64,000 bases of DNA, taken from NCBI RefSeq assembly GCF_947172395.1, contig NC_069097.1:11082142-11146141 (forward strand). The letters are read 5' to 3'. Made by a program: the position numbers and the translations under genes. The stretch comes from Bicyclus anynana (Eukaryota > Arthropoda > Insecta > Lepidoptera > Nymphalidae). The notes under the pieces were generated by a model. The model was not told where the DNA came from. It worked only from the letters and a program-made list of their open reading frames with translations, and did not search any database. The stretch's first letter is position 1; each line of letters begins with the position of its first letter. Positions 42,203-53,330 of this stretch are shown here, in pieces.

Positions 42203-42730
42203 GAGTATGGGCGTACATTACATATATTGGGGCCTGCAATAGCCAGACTTACTTATACCACTTATAAAGGCTGAAACTGTGTCATTCCTACCTGTATGGT
42301 AGTCATTTATGGAGTTTTGACTGTGTTGGCTTTAAAAAGTAACAGGTTATAAGGTTACGTATCCTTAAACATTTCAATTAATGCAGAAATAATGATAAGA
42401 CTCAATGGCTTGCCCTAAAACAACTTACAATATAACACTTACCGCACTTTACTGCCAAGCCAGAAAAGGGAATACCCATCCCCGGCCTGGCCTACCCGTA
42501 CCACTCGGCAATTTATTTATTTATACTTTATTTCACAAAACAAAAACAATAACAAAGAAAACAAAAGAAAACATAGTAAACAAGTATGTGCAAAGGCGGT
42601 CTTTTTGCTTATAGCAATATCTAACAGACAACCTTTGGACAACCTTTGGATTTACTGTTATCTAAAAAAATCTTGATGATTGATTTATGACAATGTATTC
42701 TTTATTAAAACAAGTTTGCTAGAACGTTTT
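42203..42730. other. Spacer
   Basis: No supported feature; a plus-strand 69-residue frame at 42405 lacks motifs. Confidence 0.35.
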
Positions 42731-42764
42731 AGGACTTTTTTAATAGATCAATTAAAAAAGTCCT
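42731..42764. repeat. Short hairpin
   Basis: 14-bp perfect arms (AGGACTTTTTTAAT) with a 6-nt loop. Confidence 0.75.
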
Positions 42765-43041
42765 GGCTTGGTTTAAAGGGGACGAGCAAAGATCATTGAC
42801 CATACGCCTGAGGTTCAGGACATTTTTTGAAGACCTTTGATTGGTTTGTTTGTTCGTTTTCTTGTTTGTTAAGCTTGTTGGTAACAGAAAAAAAATACAG
42901 CTTCAAATGTTACTAAGAGGCGTCTTTGGAACACCGGCGAGCATTTTGAGCAAGAAACTCTTCTTATAAAAAAAAAGTTATTTTCTTCAAGACACATACT
43001 TTTAGTAAGCCAATTATTTAACCTTATTTATACATCATACT

Positions 43042-43263
43042 AGCGGACGCCCGCTACTTCGTCCGCGTGGAGTTCACTTTTTGACAAATCCCGCGGGAAC
43101 CATGATTTTTATCGGAATAAAAAGTAGCCAGTAATCCAGAGTAAAATCTATTTCCATTCCAAATTCCTGCCAAATCGCTTCAGTAGTAGCTGCATTAAAG
43201 AGTAGCAAACATCCAAACAATCACCCATACATACATTCGCGTATAAAATATTAGTAGGATTAT
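43042..43263 (-). repeat. Helitron-like element, near complete
   Basis: CTAGCGGACGCCCGCTACTT at the left (reversed 3' end), then GCGGGAACCATGATTTTTAT, AGAGTAAAATCTATTTCCAT and AATATTAGTAGGAT (reversed 5' end). About 220 bp with no coding capacity. The 3' CTAG abuts an A/T site, as expected for Helitron insertion. Confidence 0.85.
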
Positions 43264-43797
43264 CATCTCCATATACGTTTTACGGGGGTATACCTGGGTT
43301 CCCGGGGCCGATATTGTATTGGCAGGTGGTCATTCTCCTTTGTATACCAATTAAATATTGTTTTAACTGGTATGATAAGACGAAACTGAACTTATTACGT
43401 CTCTTAGGTACTGAAATTTTCTAATTACAGAAGCTACTCGACCCTTCAGTCTATCCATTAATAATAATTACTATCATTAAATCTTAAAATTCCATAGAAT
43501 GAGCATTATAAATTATCATCACGCTTTGTCATCCAATTTGTCATTCAAAATGAAGTCTTTTGTTGAAAACCACGACGGATCTTAGGTCTGAGATGATAAA
43601 TTATACTGTCAAAATGAATGAATAGATAGAATACCTTTGAATACCTAATTTGTGAATACCGAAGGCATTGTCATGCGGTCTTATACATATTTTTCCGGTA
43701 TTTCTTACCACGACTAGTTATTATAAGAGTAAGATTGACAACAAGAGCAAATAACAAATAGCAAGCCGCAAGGTTTAAGCTAACGGATTGAATCGTT
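43264..43797. other. Spacer
   Basis: No supported feature. Confidence 0.35.
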
Positions 43798-44108
43798 ATC
43801 ATTATCAACTCATACTCGGCTCTCTGCTGAGCTCGAATCTCATCTCAGAATGAGAAGGGTTAGGCCAATAGTCAATAAGTAATAATAGCCCAATGCGGAT
43901 TGGCAAACTTCACACACGCAGAGAATTGAGAAAATTCTCTGGCATGCAGGTTTTCTCACCATGTTTTTCCTGCACCGCTAGAGACACTGGATATTTAATT
44001 TCTTAAAATGCACACAACTTAAAAGTTGGAGGTGCATTCCCCGACCGGATTTGAACCTACACGCTCCGGAATTGGAGGCAGAGCTTTACTGGACTATCAC
44101 GGCTCTAG
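43798..44108 (-). repeat. SINE-A, full length, diverged
   Basis: All SINE-A blocks occur in order, from ATCAACTCATACTCGGCTCT to the reversed head (GACTATCACGGCT), with a short insertion (AATAAGTAATAATA) near 43875. The B box reads GGTTCAAATCC on the minus strand, so the promoter is weakened. Confidence 0.88.
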
Positions 44109-44224
44109 GTAGGTACAAAACTAAAGCAATGTAATATAGGTTATAAGGAAATTAATATTTAAGGTCTAAGAACGGAAAAAGGATGTGTTATATTTATGCA
44201 CGATTTGTATACGATAAACATTTA

Positions 44225-44665
44225 CGTGCGTGTTGCCAGTGATGACCTATGGTTCCGAGACTTGGTGGCTAACTATGGGCCTCATAAGAAGGCTCAGAGT
44301 CACACAGCGGGCGATGGAACGAGTTATGTTAGGAGTATCTCTGCGTGATCGAATCAGAAATGAGGAGATCCGCAGAAGAACCAAAGTCACCGACATAGCT
44401 CAACGAGTTGCGAAGCTGAAGAGGCAATGGGCGGGGCACATAGTGCGAAGAGCCGATGGACGTTGGGGTCCCAAAGTGCTGGAATGGCGACCCCGCACTA
44501 GTAAGCGCAGTGTTGGCCGACCCCCCACCAGGTGGACTAACGACATCAAGCGAGTCGCAGGGATTCGCTGGATGCAGGTGGCTCAGTATCGCGATGTTTG
44601 GAAGTCCCTACAAAAGGCCTATTTCCTGCAGTGGACGTCCATCGGCTGATATGATGATGATGATG
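44225..44665 (+). mobile_element. RTE-like LINE 3' end with 9-bp TSD
   Basis: Flanked by AAACATTTA (44216-44224 and 44666-44674). One open frame (44230-44649) carries the intact C-terminus: VMTYGSETWWLTMGLIRRL, RAMERVMLGVSLRDRIRNEE, HIVRRADGRWGPKVLEWRPR, VGRPPTRWTNDIKRVAG and TSIG. The tail is (ATG)n. The best-preserved member here, but without RT or endonuclease. Confidence 0.92.
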
Positions 44666-44674
44666 AAACATTTA

Positions 44675-45147
44675 TATACGAAAGGTTAATAAATACTTAA
44701 ATAAAATAGATTTGATGACATCACTAGCTTCGTTAAAAACCATCTAATACATTTTGTTATTTTGCTGCCACTACGTAGATTACTTATCTACTATTTGGCG
44801 CTCAAATTAGAACCTTCATCCGCTTAGTCGGAAAATGGATTTTCTTTTAAGCTAAAGAGTACTGTAAGATAGAAAAGATATAAATTAACAAGTTTCTTTG
44901 TGAACTTTCTACAAGATAGCGTTTCCAGACAGCCTTTGTAACAGTGAAATAAAATGCGCCATGGCGGAATTCTTATAAACTGCATACAAAAAACTCTACG
45001 AGCATCGTTCACTGTAGAGTACTATTAAATAAAAGACAAACACTTGGATCATTCTGCTTATTTCAACTTAGAGGATCACTTACAATGGATATCCATTCGA
45101 GAGTATTTTAAAGTATTCTACTAGCGTATTTTCTTAACCGTAGGTCA
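44675..45147. other. Spacer
   Basis: No supported feature. Confidence 0.35.
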
Positions 45148-45482
45148 CTAGTCACTCAAAGGGCGATGGAGCGAGTTATGCTTGAAGTTTCTCTGCGTAA
45201 TCGAATCAGAAATGAGGAGATCCGCAAACGAACCAGAGACGCGAAGCTGAAGTGGCAATGGGCAGGCCACATAGTTCGAAGAGCTTATGGATGTTGGGGT
45301 TCCAAGGTGTGACCCCGCACCGGAAAACGCAGTATTAGTCGACCCCCCATTAGGTGGCCGAGGACATCAAGCGGGTTGCAGGGTACCGCAGGATGCTGGC
45401 GGTTCGAGACCGTTGTGTTTGGAAGTCCATCCAAGACGCCTAGGCCCAGCAATAGACATCCATCTGCTGATGATAATGATGT
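45148..45482 (+). pseudogene. RTE-like LINE 3' end, decayed
   Basis: GGGCGATGGAGCGAGTTATG, CGAATCAGAAATGAGGAGAT, AAGTGGCAATGGGCAGGCCA and CATCAAGCGGGTTGCAGGGT follow the family order, with deletions near 45238 and 45308 that break the frame. It is closer to the 22745 copy than to the 44225 copy. Confidence 0.82.
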
Positions 45483-45844
45483 TGATGAAGTAACTTCTAG
45501 CATCTCGGTTTTTGAGAATGTAGATGGTGCTTAGGAGGCAGTGGCGAAGAGTCCATACACGCCAATTCCTGCCGGGTTACCTTTTAAAAATCCATATATA
45601 CATACATTTATTGTTTAACGGCTTACCTTCGTCAAAATTCCATCCTTCGTCACTGTTAGTAGGTAATATTATAGAGGTGCCTATTACGCTTATCTTTATA
45701 ATTTGATTAAAACTCCTGATAAACGTGTATCATATTCTCTCCCTCATCAGAGATGCTGGCAAGAAGATTGCTTGAATGATTTTGTTACAGCAAAAAAGCC
45801 ACTTTTTGCTTGCTTAAATTTTTCTATATTTGATTACTTTCCTA
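45483..45844. other. Spacer
   Basis: No supported feature. Confidence 0.35.
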
Positions 45845-45907
45845 ATTTCCATCTGCAGAATCTTATCTAATATTATAAATATTAGCTAAGATTCTGCAGA
45901 TGGAAAT
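45845..45907. repeat. Hairpin, about 28-bp arms
   Basis: ATTTCCATCTGCAGAATCTT and its reverse complement plus about 8 more pairs with one mismatch (TATCTAATATT against AATATTAGCTA), leaving a loop of about 6 nt. Confidence 0.85.
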
Positions 45908-46715
45908 GCAAATGTAAGTTTATTCATGACACTGGCACGTCTAAACAACTTAAGAGTCATCAGTTTTAACATTCAACTAATTTTAAGTTATTTTTGGATT
46001 TCCATGAAATGTACAAATTAGTTATTATTACTGATTCTTATGACACGTTAACTGATTAAAATTACTAACTTGACAATGTTATTTTCGTTAACAACAGGCT
46101 TTACGGAAAACAAAAAACAATAAGTTTTAATGTAAATTATATTAGGTAGTTAATAGAGCAAAAGTTAATATTGTTTATTTAATATTAAGTAACTTTATAA
46201 TATTATTTAACACGGCACTTTAACCTGGACAATCATTATATTATAACTAAACGAGTAACAAAGTTTGTGATGAAACATGTAAAAGTAAAACCATCCGTTT
46301 CGTTCATGTAACTCAACACTATGCCAAAGTTTTGTTGGACTTAAAATGTAGCAAGCGATTTTCATCCTTATCATAAAGTTATAAGGGATTATTTCCCTCG
46401 TTACCACAGTTTACAAGTAATATGTAGTATAGTGTTTGCGTTTTTCAAAACATTAAGCATACTTCATCGGGTAAGTAAGCATTTTTTCACATGCCCGCTC
46501 CAGCGTTGTCGCTCGAACAATTTATTTACTTTCACCACAGACAAGTGACAAATTGTATCAGCCACTTCAGACTTTCAGAGAGATGCTTTTAAAGTTTGTT
46601 TATATTGTAATTTGATGCTGTAATTTAATATTTTAATGAAGTTGGATTTTGTTAACAATAAACTCGAAGGACCTCTTTAACGTCTTTGTACTATGTGTGT
46701 GTATGTGTAAAGCTA
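45908..46715. other. AT-rich spacer
   Basis: No supported feature. Confidence 0.35.
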
Positions 46716-47196
46716 CTGTTACACACGCTCGTTTCAAGCACGAAAGCATGCTACTATTGAGCAGTTGCTACTTATTAGCATGTGTATCGCTATATTATTA
46801 GCAACATTGCTAATAATGAGCGTGCTTATTTTAAACTTGCTCAAGAATCAACAGTCGTGCAATTTATAAGCATGCTACTTGCTGCGGGGCGTGCTTTTAG
46901 CGCATCTGAACAGGTTTGCTTATTAAGTATGCTAGTCGATCAGCATTGCTATTCTGTATTCTCTTCACCTTCATCTCTCCCTGTCTAACACCATACTATA
47001 GACAGAGAGCGATAGATACAAATTAGCATGTGTAATTGGAATGTATGCTTTGAGCATGCTTATTCAGGAGCATACTAAAAATAGCAAGCTTATTGCTAGC
47101 AAATGTGTGATGATGATAAGCATGCTCGTATGGAGCATACTTTATAGCACGTTTTTAGCATGCTATTTTAGAGCATGTGTAAACAGTACCTTAAAT
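46716..47196. mobile_element. AGCATGCT-rich foldback MITE
   Basis: The ends are inverted (left CTACTGTTACACACGCTCG; right AGAGCATGTGTAAACAGTA). Between them the motif GAGCATGCT/AGCATGC and near variants recur about 15 times on both strands, giving many alternative pairings. The centre (about 46975-47018) is a separate imperfect palindrome around CTGTCTAACACCATACTATA. Two 60-70-residue open frames are by-products. No transposase is present. Confidence 0.75.
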
Positions 47197-47224
47197 ATAG
47201 TAAGTACACTTGAAGGCCAGGCCT

Positions 47225-47420
47225 AACTCTTTATAGGAGAGGGAACATATAGCGTAGGCCCACCACGATATTCCAATGAGGGTTGACAGGCTCAGGATAA
47301 TAATGTAGAAGATCTTAGCAATCACTATCAATGTTAGTGATATTGACCGAGGCCGACGGACAGCATATAGTGATATCCGAAGCAGGGAAGTGTTACACCA
47401 CCTTTTCCCAAAGCGGGACT
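47225..47420 (+). repeat. Family I repeat fragment
   Basis: TTATAGGAGAGGGAACATAT, GTAGGCCCACCACGATATTC and AATGAGGGTTGACAGG match, reversed, the 55475-55565 fragment. The class is unknown; part may be the body of another SINE. Confidence 0.5.
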
Positions 47421-47686
47421 CAAAAATTATATTGATGAATTTTATTCAAAGAATTGCTCATTATTTAGTCCAACCGAGGACACGTACCCAGTAACCTAAT
47501 GAACTGCATAAACTAGGCAATTGTTTTTGGGATTTTGTTAAATACAGACAAAGACAAAAACATCGGGGATATTCATTATACGCTTTTCTACACAATGCAG
47601 CTTATTCCAAACTGTCTTAAGTAGACTAACGTTTTTTTTAGTAATATAAATAATTATTTCGTGCTAAATTCGACGAGCAAAAGAAA

Positions 47687-47756
47687 CTTTGAGCAAGTGA
47701 AAAATAAGTGACTTAAAAGGGTGCCCCTTACTCACTTATTTTTCACTTGCTCAAAG
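47687..47756. repeat. Hairpin, 25-bp perfect arms
   Basis: Left arm 47687-47711 (CTTTGAGCAAGTGAAAAATA...) and right arm 47732-47756 pair perfectly around a 20-nt loop, 70 nt in all. Confidence 0.9.
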
Positions 47757-48417
47757 TAAAGAATATCATTGATACTGCATTTATAGTACGAGAAATAAGG
47801 CACATTCCCTACAAAATGGAAGATGGCAAGAATAGTACCAATGCACAAAGTAAGAGAAATAAAATTATACATGCCGATACAGTCGCAAATATCTTGCCAA
47901 ACACATACAATAAAGAGACAATGTAGTAAACAAATCAGCTGAAATTTACACTACAAAAGAACATATTTTTTGAAGAACGTGCACAAAGTTAATAAAGCCG
48001 AAACAAAGAAATGAATAATATACAAACAGTCGTTGCGTAGAATACCTAATGTTGTAAAGTATTCACATAAATTGCGATTCGTACATACACATATGAAGAA
48101 AAGGGAAAACTTTAGCGTTAAGCTTATTTTTTAACCGATTACGGCGATGCCAAAAGGAATTCAACTTCGCCTTCGCCTTCGCCAAAACAAAAAAATAGTT
48201 CAGCTAGAAATAGAGACAGCTAGAAATAGAGAGATGCATAGGTACAAAAATCTTCATAGTAGAGCCGAGGCCTACCTTACCTATATACCTATTGTGATTA
48301 TGCCAGGAACGACTCCATCTTAAGCTTAGGTATACAGTGTGTATCAAAAATCCTGTTGTTCCCTTGAGGAGCGTTTTAAGAATCGTCATACAAACAAACA
48401 ACCTGTTTGGTTTTTTT
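47757..48417. other. Spacer
   Basis: A short (CTTCGC)n run near 48168; otherwise nothing recognised. Confidence 0.35.
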
Positions 48418-48736
48418 TTTGTTTTGAAGTTCGCCCTTGATTACAATCTCACCTGATGGTAAGTGATGATGTAGTCTTAGATGGAAGCGGGCTAACTTGT
48501 AAGGAGGAGTATGAAAATCCACACCCCTTTCGGTTTCTACACGGCATCGTACCGGAACGCTAAATCGCTTGGCGGTACGTCTTTGCCGGTAAGGTGGTAA
48601 CTAGCCACGGCCGAAGCCTCCCACCAGCCAGACCTGGACCAATTAAGAAAATCTCAATCTGCCCAGCCGGGGATCGAACCCAGGATCTCCGTTTTGTAAA
48701 TCCACCGCGCATACCACTGCGCCACGGAGGCCGTCA
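48418..48736 (-). repeat. SINE-B, full length
   Basis: The most complete minus-strand SINE-B: T-run, AAGTTCGCCCTTGATTACAA, CGGTTTCTACACGGCATCGT, then the reversed B box GGGGATCGAACCC and reversed A-box region CACTGCGCCACGGAGG. Confidence 0.92.
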
Positions 48737-48771
48737 ATTTTTTTTTATTTTTTTCAATTACTAAATGAAAA

Positions 48772-49030
48772 AATAAAAAAGTGTGTAAGATCCGTCGCAC
48801 GAATGGAGTTTACTCTTTTCAATAGCAACGCCTGAAAAGTGAAAGGTGCGCAACCGAGGTGGAGCGCTGCGTGCGCGCCCGCCAACAGCGTGCACGTGCG
48901 TGCGGACGCGCTAGGCATGTGCACGCTATGGCGGCTACGTACGGTGAAAGGTGCGCAGAATAGGTTGCGCACAAAAAACGTACCGAGGGGTATAAATGAA
49001 AAATCGATTGTTAAGGAGTAAACTCCAATA
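48772..49030 (+). mobile_element. GC-rich foldback element, copy 1
   Basis: Begins GTGTGTAAGATCCGTCGCAC, then ATGGAGTTTACTC; ends AAGGAGTAAACTCCA, so GGAGTTTACTC and GAGTAAACTCC form inverted ends. The GC-rich core has GTGAAAGGTGCGCAACCGAG and, 100 bp on, GTGAAAGGTGCGCAGAATAG followed by GTTGCGCACAAAAAACGT. A hairpin-prone GCGTGCACGTGCGTGCGG region lies between. No coding frame is supported. Confidence 0.7.
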
Positions 49031-49042
49031 AGTTATGAAATG

Positions 49043-49262
49043 ACATGCGTTACGTTTTTTGTGCGCAACCTATTCTGCGCACCTTTCACCGTGCGCTGTG
49101 CCGCCAACAACTTGCACATCGCACCCATGTGCACGCTGTAGGCGGGTGCGCACGCCGCGGCCTGCTGCACCTCGATTGCGCACCTTTCACTTATAAGGCG
49201 CGAGTATTGAGACGTGCTTCGAGCTAACTTTTTGTTTTTTTTAACATACACACTTTTTTTTG
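49043..49262 (-). mobile_element. GC-rich foldback element, copy 2, inverted
   Basis: The same family in opposite orientation, head-to-head with copy 1. A 42-bp block is perfectly inverted between them (inside 48938-48981 and 49053-49094, containing GCGCAGAATAGGTTGCGCAC). The outer end reads AACATACACACTTTTTTTT, matching the reversed start of copy 1. Confidence 0.7.
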
Positions 49263-49486
49263 TTGGTAAACAGTGCACATCGAGTAGGGCTTTAGTAATA
49301 CTTATGTTAAAGAAGACTAAATGTATAGAATTGTAAAATAACTAATAGACTTTATAATATACTTCACATTATATATTTTACTCTTACAATGATATAATCA
49401 TTAAACAAACAAGCCCAATAACATATAGTATATAGGTATAGTCGCCTATACAGCATACCCTATGTACGTCTCAATACACTCACAGC
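49263..49486. other. Spacer
   Basis: AT-rich, nothing recognised. Confidence 0.35.
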
Positions 49487-49626
49487 TAAATTAGAAAGTT
49501 GCGCACTAAAGGTGCGCACCAAAAACGTGACACTTTTTCGTTAGTTCAGTTGGTTTTACCCCTCGGATTTTTCTCATACCGGGCGCCTTATATATAAAAA
49601 ATCGATTCTTAAGGAGTAAACTCCAA
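49487..49626 (+). mobile_element. GC-rich foldback element, partial copy
   Basis: AGTTGCGCACTAAAGGTGCG, GCACCAAAAACGTGACA, CGATTCTTAAGGAGTAAACT and the CC end. The GC core is mostly missing. The same 3' end as copy 1. Confidence 0.6.
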
Positions 49627-49785
49627 AAAATAATAATACATTAATATTTGTAAAATGAAAATGATTTCTTACCCCTGCAATACTGCGTCGAGACAGAAAC
49701 AAGTCTATCAAAGGGCGCCGCCTATTATCTATATTCTATACGATTATAAATACACACTTACAAGGAACAACAGGATTTTTACCTG

Positions 49786-49876
49786 TACCGGGGCATGTCC
49801 TGGACCGGATTTGAACCTACGTCCTCCGAATCGAAGGTCCACTGTCCACAATCATATCCACTGGGCTACAGTGGCG
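49786..49876 (-). repeat. SINE-A-like head only
   Basis: Reversed head: GGACCGGATTTGAACCTACG (B box), then ATATCCACTGGGCTACAGTG (A box). The SINE body does not follow, so this is a fragment or a related family. Confidence 0.65.
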
Positions 49877-49935
49877 TGCACTCCATACATGCATTAAAGT
49901 ATTGCATATATTCATATGTATTGTCATGCATTTTG

Positions 49936-50252
49936 ACGGCCTCCGTGCGCAGTGATATGCGCGGTGGATTTACAAGACTGAGGTCCTGGGTTCGATCCCC
50001 GGCTGGGCCAATTGAGGATTTCTTAATTGGTCCAGGTCTAGATGGTGGTGACTTTCGGCCGTGGCTAGTTACCACCCTACCGACAAAGATGTATCGCCAA
50101 GCGATTTAGCGTTCCGGTACGATGTCGTGTAGAAACCGAAAGTGGTGTGGATTTTCATCCTCCTCCTAAAAAGTCAGCCCGCTTCCTTAGTCTGCGGCAT
50201 CACTTACCATCAGGTGAAATTGTAGTCAAGGGCTAACTTGTAAAGAATAAAA
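49936..50252 (+). repeat. SINE-B, full length
   Basis: Head GACGGCCTCCGTGCGCAGTG with B box GGGTTCGATCCCCGG, body, and GGGCTAACTTGTAAAGAATA followed by an A-run. One base is missing in the A box (TGCGCAG for TGGCGCAG). Confidence 0.92.
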
Positions 50253-50555
50253 AAAAACACCCTAACAAATGTCTTGTTGCACAGATGTCTGGCTATGACA
50301 GGCTCTGTTCATAACAACCGGCTATTCAAAGACCTATATAAACAGGTATCTATTTATCTTTGGAAAGAACAAATATTTGCAGAGTAAGCTCCCGTCTATT
50401 AATTATAATTGCCAACAATCTCCCAAGGGGATTGCTTGAACGCGGTAATCATATTTTCGACCATTGTTTTACGAATAATTACAAGGAACAATAAATTAAC
50501 CTTTATGTATTGTTTCTTAATATAAAATAAAATATGATATCTATATCTAGGTATG
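50253..50555. other. Spacer
   Basis: No supported feature. Confidence 0.35.
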
Positions 50556-50735
50556 TCTATACTAGTAAACAAAGAAGTAAAGTTTGTGGCGTAGTACGGG
50601 GTAATCTCTAGATTTACTAAACCAATTCCGAAAATTCTTTTACCACGTTATTCGTGAAGGTCATAGGCTATATTTTATCCCCTTATTCTCACGGGAACGG
50701 GATCTACGTGGGTGAAACCGCGGGGCGTCGGCTAG
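50556..50735 (+). repeat. Helitron-like element, short complete copy
   Basis: Starts TCTATACTAGTAAACAAAG and ends GGGTGAAACCGCGGGGCGTC then GGCTAG followed by T. Carries AAAATTCTTTTACCACGTTA and GGCTATATTTTATCCCCTTA. Confidence 0.85.
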
Positions 50736-50739
50736 TTGA

Positions 50740-51037
50740 ACATTTAGAATGGCATTTTGCCGATTTAATTTTGTACGAACTGTGAATTCGATATGGAATT
50801 CAACGTTTAAATTCAATGTTTATTGTAACATTCTGTTTCTGAACGCGACTCTCTAGGGAACAGTTTATATAATTTTGCCAACTTATTGCTTTAATTTTGG
50901 CATGTAGCATAAGTTTATTCACAATTAGGTAACGATATTCGAATGAATTTTTTTTTATTCTGAAATAAAAAAATATAATTAAAATACAATATTTACAAAA
51001 ATACAATTTTGTAAACACAGTCATTCACTAAGGTCAT
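50740..51037. other. Spacer
   Basis: No supported feature. Confidence 0.35.
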
Positions 51038-51490
51038 CATCATCATCATTAACAACAAATATTCGGCTCACTGTTGAGCATTAGTCTCTTCTCTGAATGA
51101 GAGGGGTTTTTTTTTTTTTAATGCAAATAGGCTCGCGTTTGACCATGATCTAACCTGATGGTAAGTGTAGATACAGTCTAAGATGCCTATTCACTCTTGT
51201 TTTGAAGATACCCAAGTTATAATATTCAGGAAACACAGACTTGGGAAGGGTATTCCAAACCTTAGATTAGATGGGGTTAGACTAATAGTCCACCACGCAG
51301 GCCCAATGTGGATTGACAGACTTCACACACACAAAAATTCTCAGGTACGCAGGTTTCCTCACGATACTTTTCCTTCTGCGCTTTAAAATACACATAACTG
51401 AAAAGTTGGAGGCGCATGCCCCAGACCAGATTCGAACCTACGCCCTCTGAATCGAAGGCAGAGGTCATATCCACTGGGCCATCACTTCTT
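51038..51490 (-). repeat. SINE-A interrupted by another repeat
   Basis: SINE-A from its (ATC)n tail to the reversed head (ATATCCACTGGGCCATCAC), split at 51107-51272 by SINE-J. The host motif GGGGTT is repeated at both junctions and may be the TSD. Confidence 0.85.
51107..51272 (-). repeat. SINE-J type repeat nested in SINE-A
   Basis: A T-run, then ATGCAAATAGGCTCGCGTTT, GATCTAACCTGATGGTAAGT, ATGCCTATTCACTCTTGTTT and ACACAGACTTGGGAAGGGTA. Related to 29932-30125. The T-run at the left implies an A-tailed element on the minus strand. Confidence 0.7.
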
Positions 51491-52734
51491 GATGCGCAAA
51501 AATTAGAAATAGAAAATTAAATTTTCCGTTAGAAAACTTTCAACCCCTATAAAGTCGTGTAAAAAAATTGTGTTAATTGAATTCAGGCAGCTTGCACATG
51601 GATTTCTTATTTTTTTTTTGCCCTGTATATTATGTAATTAACTCTTACAAATTTTAATTAAATTTTCTTAGAAAATTTAATGCAACCTAGAATTTCTTTT
51701 TTGTTAAGGGAAAATACTTTTGCATCGTGAATTAAAATTACACTTCGTAAATCGCCATACGATAATTGCAAATAGTTGTACAGCTATTCGAAGTTAAATT
51801 GTAAATGTGTTTGGGAAAATGCCAACAACCGTACATACGTATAGTAGGTTTCACATAAAAAGAGCGCACAAGTTTCAATTAATAGCTATAGGACTGTTTC
51901 ATAAATGTAAAGTTTTGTGTATTTTAAAAGTAACTTATCAGGATCTACACTGACACAACAAACTCCAATTTTTAAAGCAAATCATATAGAGCAATATACA
52001 AGATACTGGGAGCATATAATATTTTTTTTTAATCCTACGAATGATAAAAAAAAAAACAAAATTATGGTCTATTGATGAACTTTTTAAACCCGAACGAAGC
52101 AATGTTTGGCAAAATCGGCGGGTTCGAGTGACAGCGTAAATTGATTTATACTGATAGATCAAAAAATAAGTAATACGTATTATACCCGAATACCGAATTA
52201 TTTCAACCGTATGATAACTACCAATCTAAAGATATAGATATAGCTGAAGATATAGCTCAAGAGAGATATAGTGCTATAGTCTTATGATATATATCTAGAT
52301 CAAGATATAAAGTGGAAAGTGGACCAAATCACTACTATTTTAAGTTCATTTTACTTTAAAGAAAATTGAGGTTCTCATATTCTCCTAGATTGTCTAGAGC
52401 TCTTATTCCATGTTTATAAATATGTAAGTGTCCTTTTATGGTGACATAACTTATACCCTCTTTTAGAACTCACGGAAAACGTACGATGTCGTTACTAAGT
52501 TGAGATAGAGATGGAACCACGTTGCGGAATTTGGAATATTTTTGCATTACTTACCTAAACTTATATCAGTGGTAAGTTATTTAAAGATTTATAGGTTCGG
52601 AACCTGGTTTGAAACTGCTTAAAAATGTGAAAGAGATGAAAGATTTTTTTTTAACTCTTTCACTAAGTTATAATATGCATGGATTTCAATAAGTTACAAA
52701 TAAAAAAACAGACATACATTAAAATGTGCGCGAG
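51491..52734. other. Spacer
   Basis: About 1.2 kb of AT-rich DNA; a GATATAGATATAGC-type run near 52230-52310 is the only pattern. No supported gene. Confidence 0.35.
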
Positions 52735-52785
52735 TGAAATTATAAGGGTTCCGTTTTTGTACTACGTACGTTCGGAACCCTAATT
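52735..52785 (-). repeat. Family F terminus
   Basis: AAGGGTTCCGTTTTTGTACT then ACGTACGTTCGGAACCCTAA: reversed copy of the 29487 terminus. Confidence 0.6.
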
Positions 52786-52928
52786 TATGTATTTAAGAAA
52801 TTTACAAGGTTATGTTATTTGTTTGCCTTTGTTCACACAATCATTTTTATATTATAAACGTGAAGTAGGGTAGGATTTTTTAAATAAAATTTCTTTTTTT
52901 TCTTTGACAAGTTAACCCTTGGTGGTGG

Positions 52929-53012
52929 TGAGGTGCATGCCCCGGACCGGATTCGATCCCACACCCTCCGGAATCGGAGGCAGAGGTCATATCCTCTGGG
53001 CTTATCACAGCT
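52929..53012 (-). repeat. SINE-A head fragment
   Basis: GAGGTGCATGCCCCGGACCG, GATTCGATCCCACACCCTCC and GGAGGCAGAGGTCATATCC match the SINE-A head; a SINE-B-like scrap (GGTAAATAGCCATGG) follows. Confidence 0.7.
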
Positions 53013-53077
53013 TCTTCGGATGGTAAATAGCCATGGTCTAATGTCTACCACCAGCTAGGCTATACTATATCGCTATT

Positions 53078-53189
53078 TTTATAACTCACTAGTGCGAGTT
53101 TCGAATTCACCTCTATCTCTCTCTGTCTAAGACGATACTATAGAATGAGAAAGATAGGGATAAATTCGAAACTCGCACTTGCGAGTTAT
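53078..53189. mobile_element. Foldback MITE with TGCGAGTT arms
   Basis: Left TATAACTCACTAGTGCGAG, TTTCGAATTCACC; right GATAAATTCGAAACTCGC, ACTTGCGAGTTATA. The arms pair over about 30 bp with small interruptions. The centre (CTCTCTGTCTAAGACGATAC, then TATAGAATGAGAAAGATAG) closely resembles the centre of the 46716 element although the arms differ. Confidence 0.75.
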
Positions 53190-53244
53190 ACAAAACATCG
53201 TTAGAGAATAGACCAGATAGATATAGATTGCAGAAATTATAAAA

Positions 53245-53330
53245 TCCTACACAGATTCGTGTTGGGAATCGAAGCCAGGACCTCTATGTTGAGAACCACA
53301 GATCAATTGCGTCAGATAGGTCGTCTAACT
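53245..53330 (-). repeat. tRNA-like SINE head
   Basis: The minus strand carries GAGGTCCTGGCTTCGATTCC (B box) downstream of CTATCTGACGCAATTGATCT (A-box-like). No body is recognised. Related to 14552. Confidence 0.5.
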
